Assembly (NCBI GenBank): GCA_014529385.2
Contig: CM043960.1
Span: forward strand, 23,932,396 to 23,996,395
Source: Adiantum capillus-veneris
Taxonomy: Eukaryota > Streptophyta > Polypodiopsida > Polypodiales > Pteridaceae
Length of the DNA stretch: 64,000 nt
Direction: 5' to 3'
Part shown: in pieces, positions 63,855 to 64,000 of the stretch
How the letters are laid out: each line of letters opens with the position of its first letter
Numbering within the stretch: the stretch's first letter is position 1
Program-made: the position numbers and the translations under genes
Notes under the pieces: generated by a model
Database searches by the model: none
The model's input: the letters and a program-made list of their open reading frames with translations, nothing else
What the model was told of the DNA's origin: nothing

Positions 63855-63910
<56 letters not shown>
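61750..63910. mobile_element. (CA)n-bounded retroelement copy 3 (tentative)
   Basis: After the CA tract at 61,750-61,760 the sequence GATTGAGAGAGTGAGTTAAT matches the start of copy 1 after its CA tract, through about 61,920 (TCTACCCTTGCACAGTGA). It ends in the (CA)n tract at about 63,857-63,910. Near 63,640-63,700 a reading IVDKATCNGFMSKN resembles the DK...N motif of Penelope-like RTs, weakly. A (CT)n run sits at about 62,002-62,031. The frames at 62,063-62,531 are unassigned. Confidence 0.4.
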
Positions 63911-63913
<3 letters not shown>

Positions 63914-64000
63914 TCCGAGATGATTTTTCATGAAACTCTGCTATCACTCACCTGATCTCGATTCATTTAAAATAATCATCCTCATTTAGTACATGCTTTA

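Noticed and set aside
63672-63923. FDVTSL motif as a second reverse transcriptase catalytic block
   Set aside because: The surrounding frame does not continue into recognisable RT sequence (it reads into a CA repeat); judged coincidental or too decayed.

Overview
The window looks like nuclear DNA of a land plant, probably a repeat-rich seedless one. A plant-type tRNA-Leu(CAA) gene is present, chromovirus-like Ty3/gypsy elements dominate, and there are long (GA)n, (CT)n and (CA)n tracts. The plant call rests on the tRNA and the element families; the seedless part is only a guess. I see no intact host protein gene apart from the tRNA. Most short open frames are shadows or remnants of transposable elements.

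Layout. 1-0.3 kb: reverse-strand gag remnant. 4.45-5.74 kb: reverse-strand gypsy RNase H/integrase. 7.9-11.3 kb: 5'-truncated LINE. 11.3-14.0 kb: rest of a gypsy pol plus a 1.58-kb LTR. A 69-bp inverted duplication at 4,455 and 11,303 shows that the two pol pieces were separated by an inversion of about 6.8 kb. 16.05-16.49 kb: Mutator-type MITE with a perfect 9-bp target duplication, next to tRNA-Leu. 17.95-23.5 kb: first copy of a 5.55-kb tandem duplication carrying flank, LTR, gag and partial pol. 23.5-41.35 kb: second copy, a full-length but decayed chromovirus (LTRs at 23.8 and 39.7 kb) split by a second gypsy element of another lineage, inserted in reverse at 30,397-39,189. 41.4-44.3, about 57-61.8 and 61.75-63.9 kb: three related segments bounded by (CA)n tracts. 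The middle one encodes a Penelope-like reverse transcriptase and is interrupted by a 1.34-kb non-autonomous TTAA transposon; the 41-44 kb copy preserves the empty site.

The most interesting object is a 9.9-kb DNA transposon at 46,948-56,864. It has about 35-bp terminal inverted repeats and a 4-bp CTTA target duplication. Two gene blocks converge on its centre. The left block (+) is a split transposase with a D-83-D-39-E layout, a cysteine-rich N-terminal part and a C-terminal Cys cluster. The right block (-) holds a multi-exon coiled-coil/RING-like protein and an FCP1/NIF-type HAD phosphatase-like gene. Each block has one intron filled by a different array of short ATGCTA...TAGCAT palindromes. 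The copy is mildly decayed: every premature stop I found in it is TAA or TAG at a probable glutamine codon, and there are three frameshifts. The transposase type resembles large uncharacterised families I know from invertebrates, and the 4-bp duplication recalls Sola elements. The passenger genes and intronic palindrome arrays are not something I recognise from any described superfamily.
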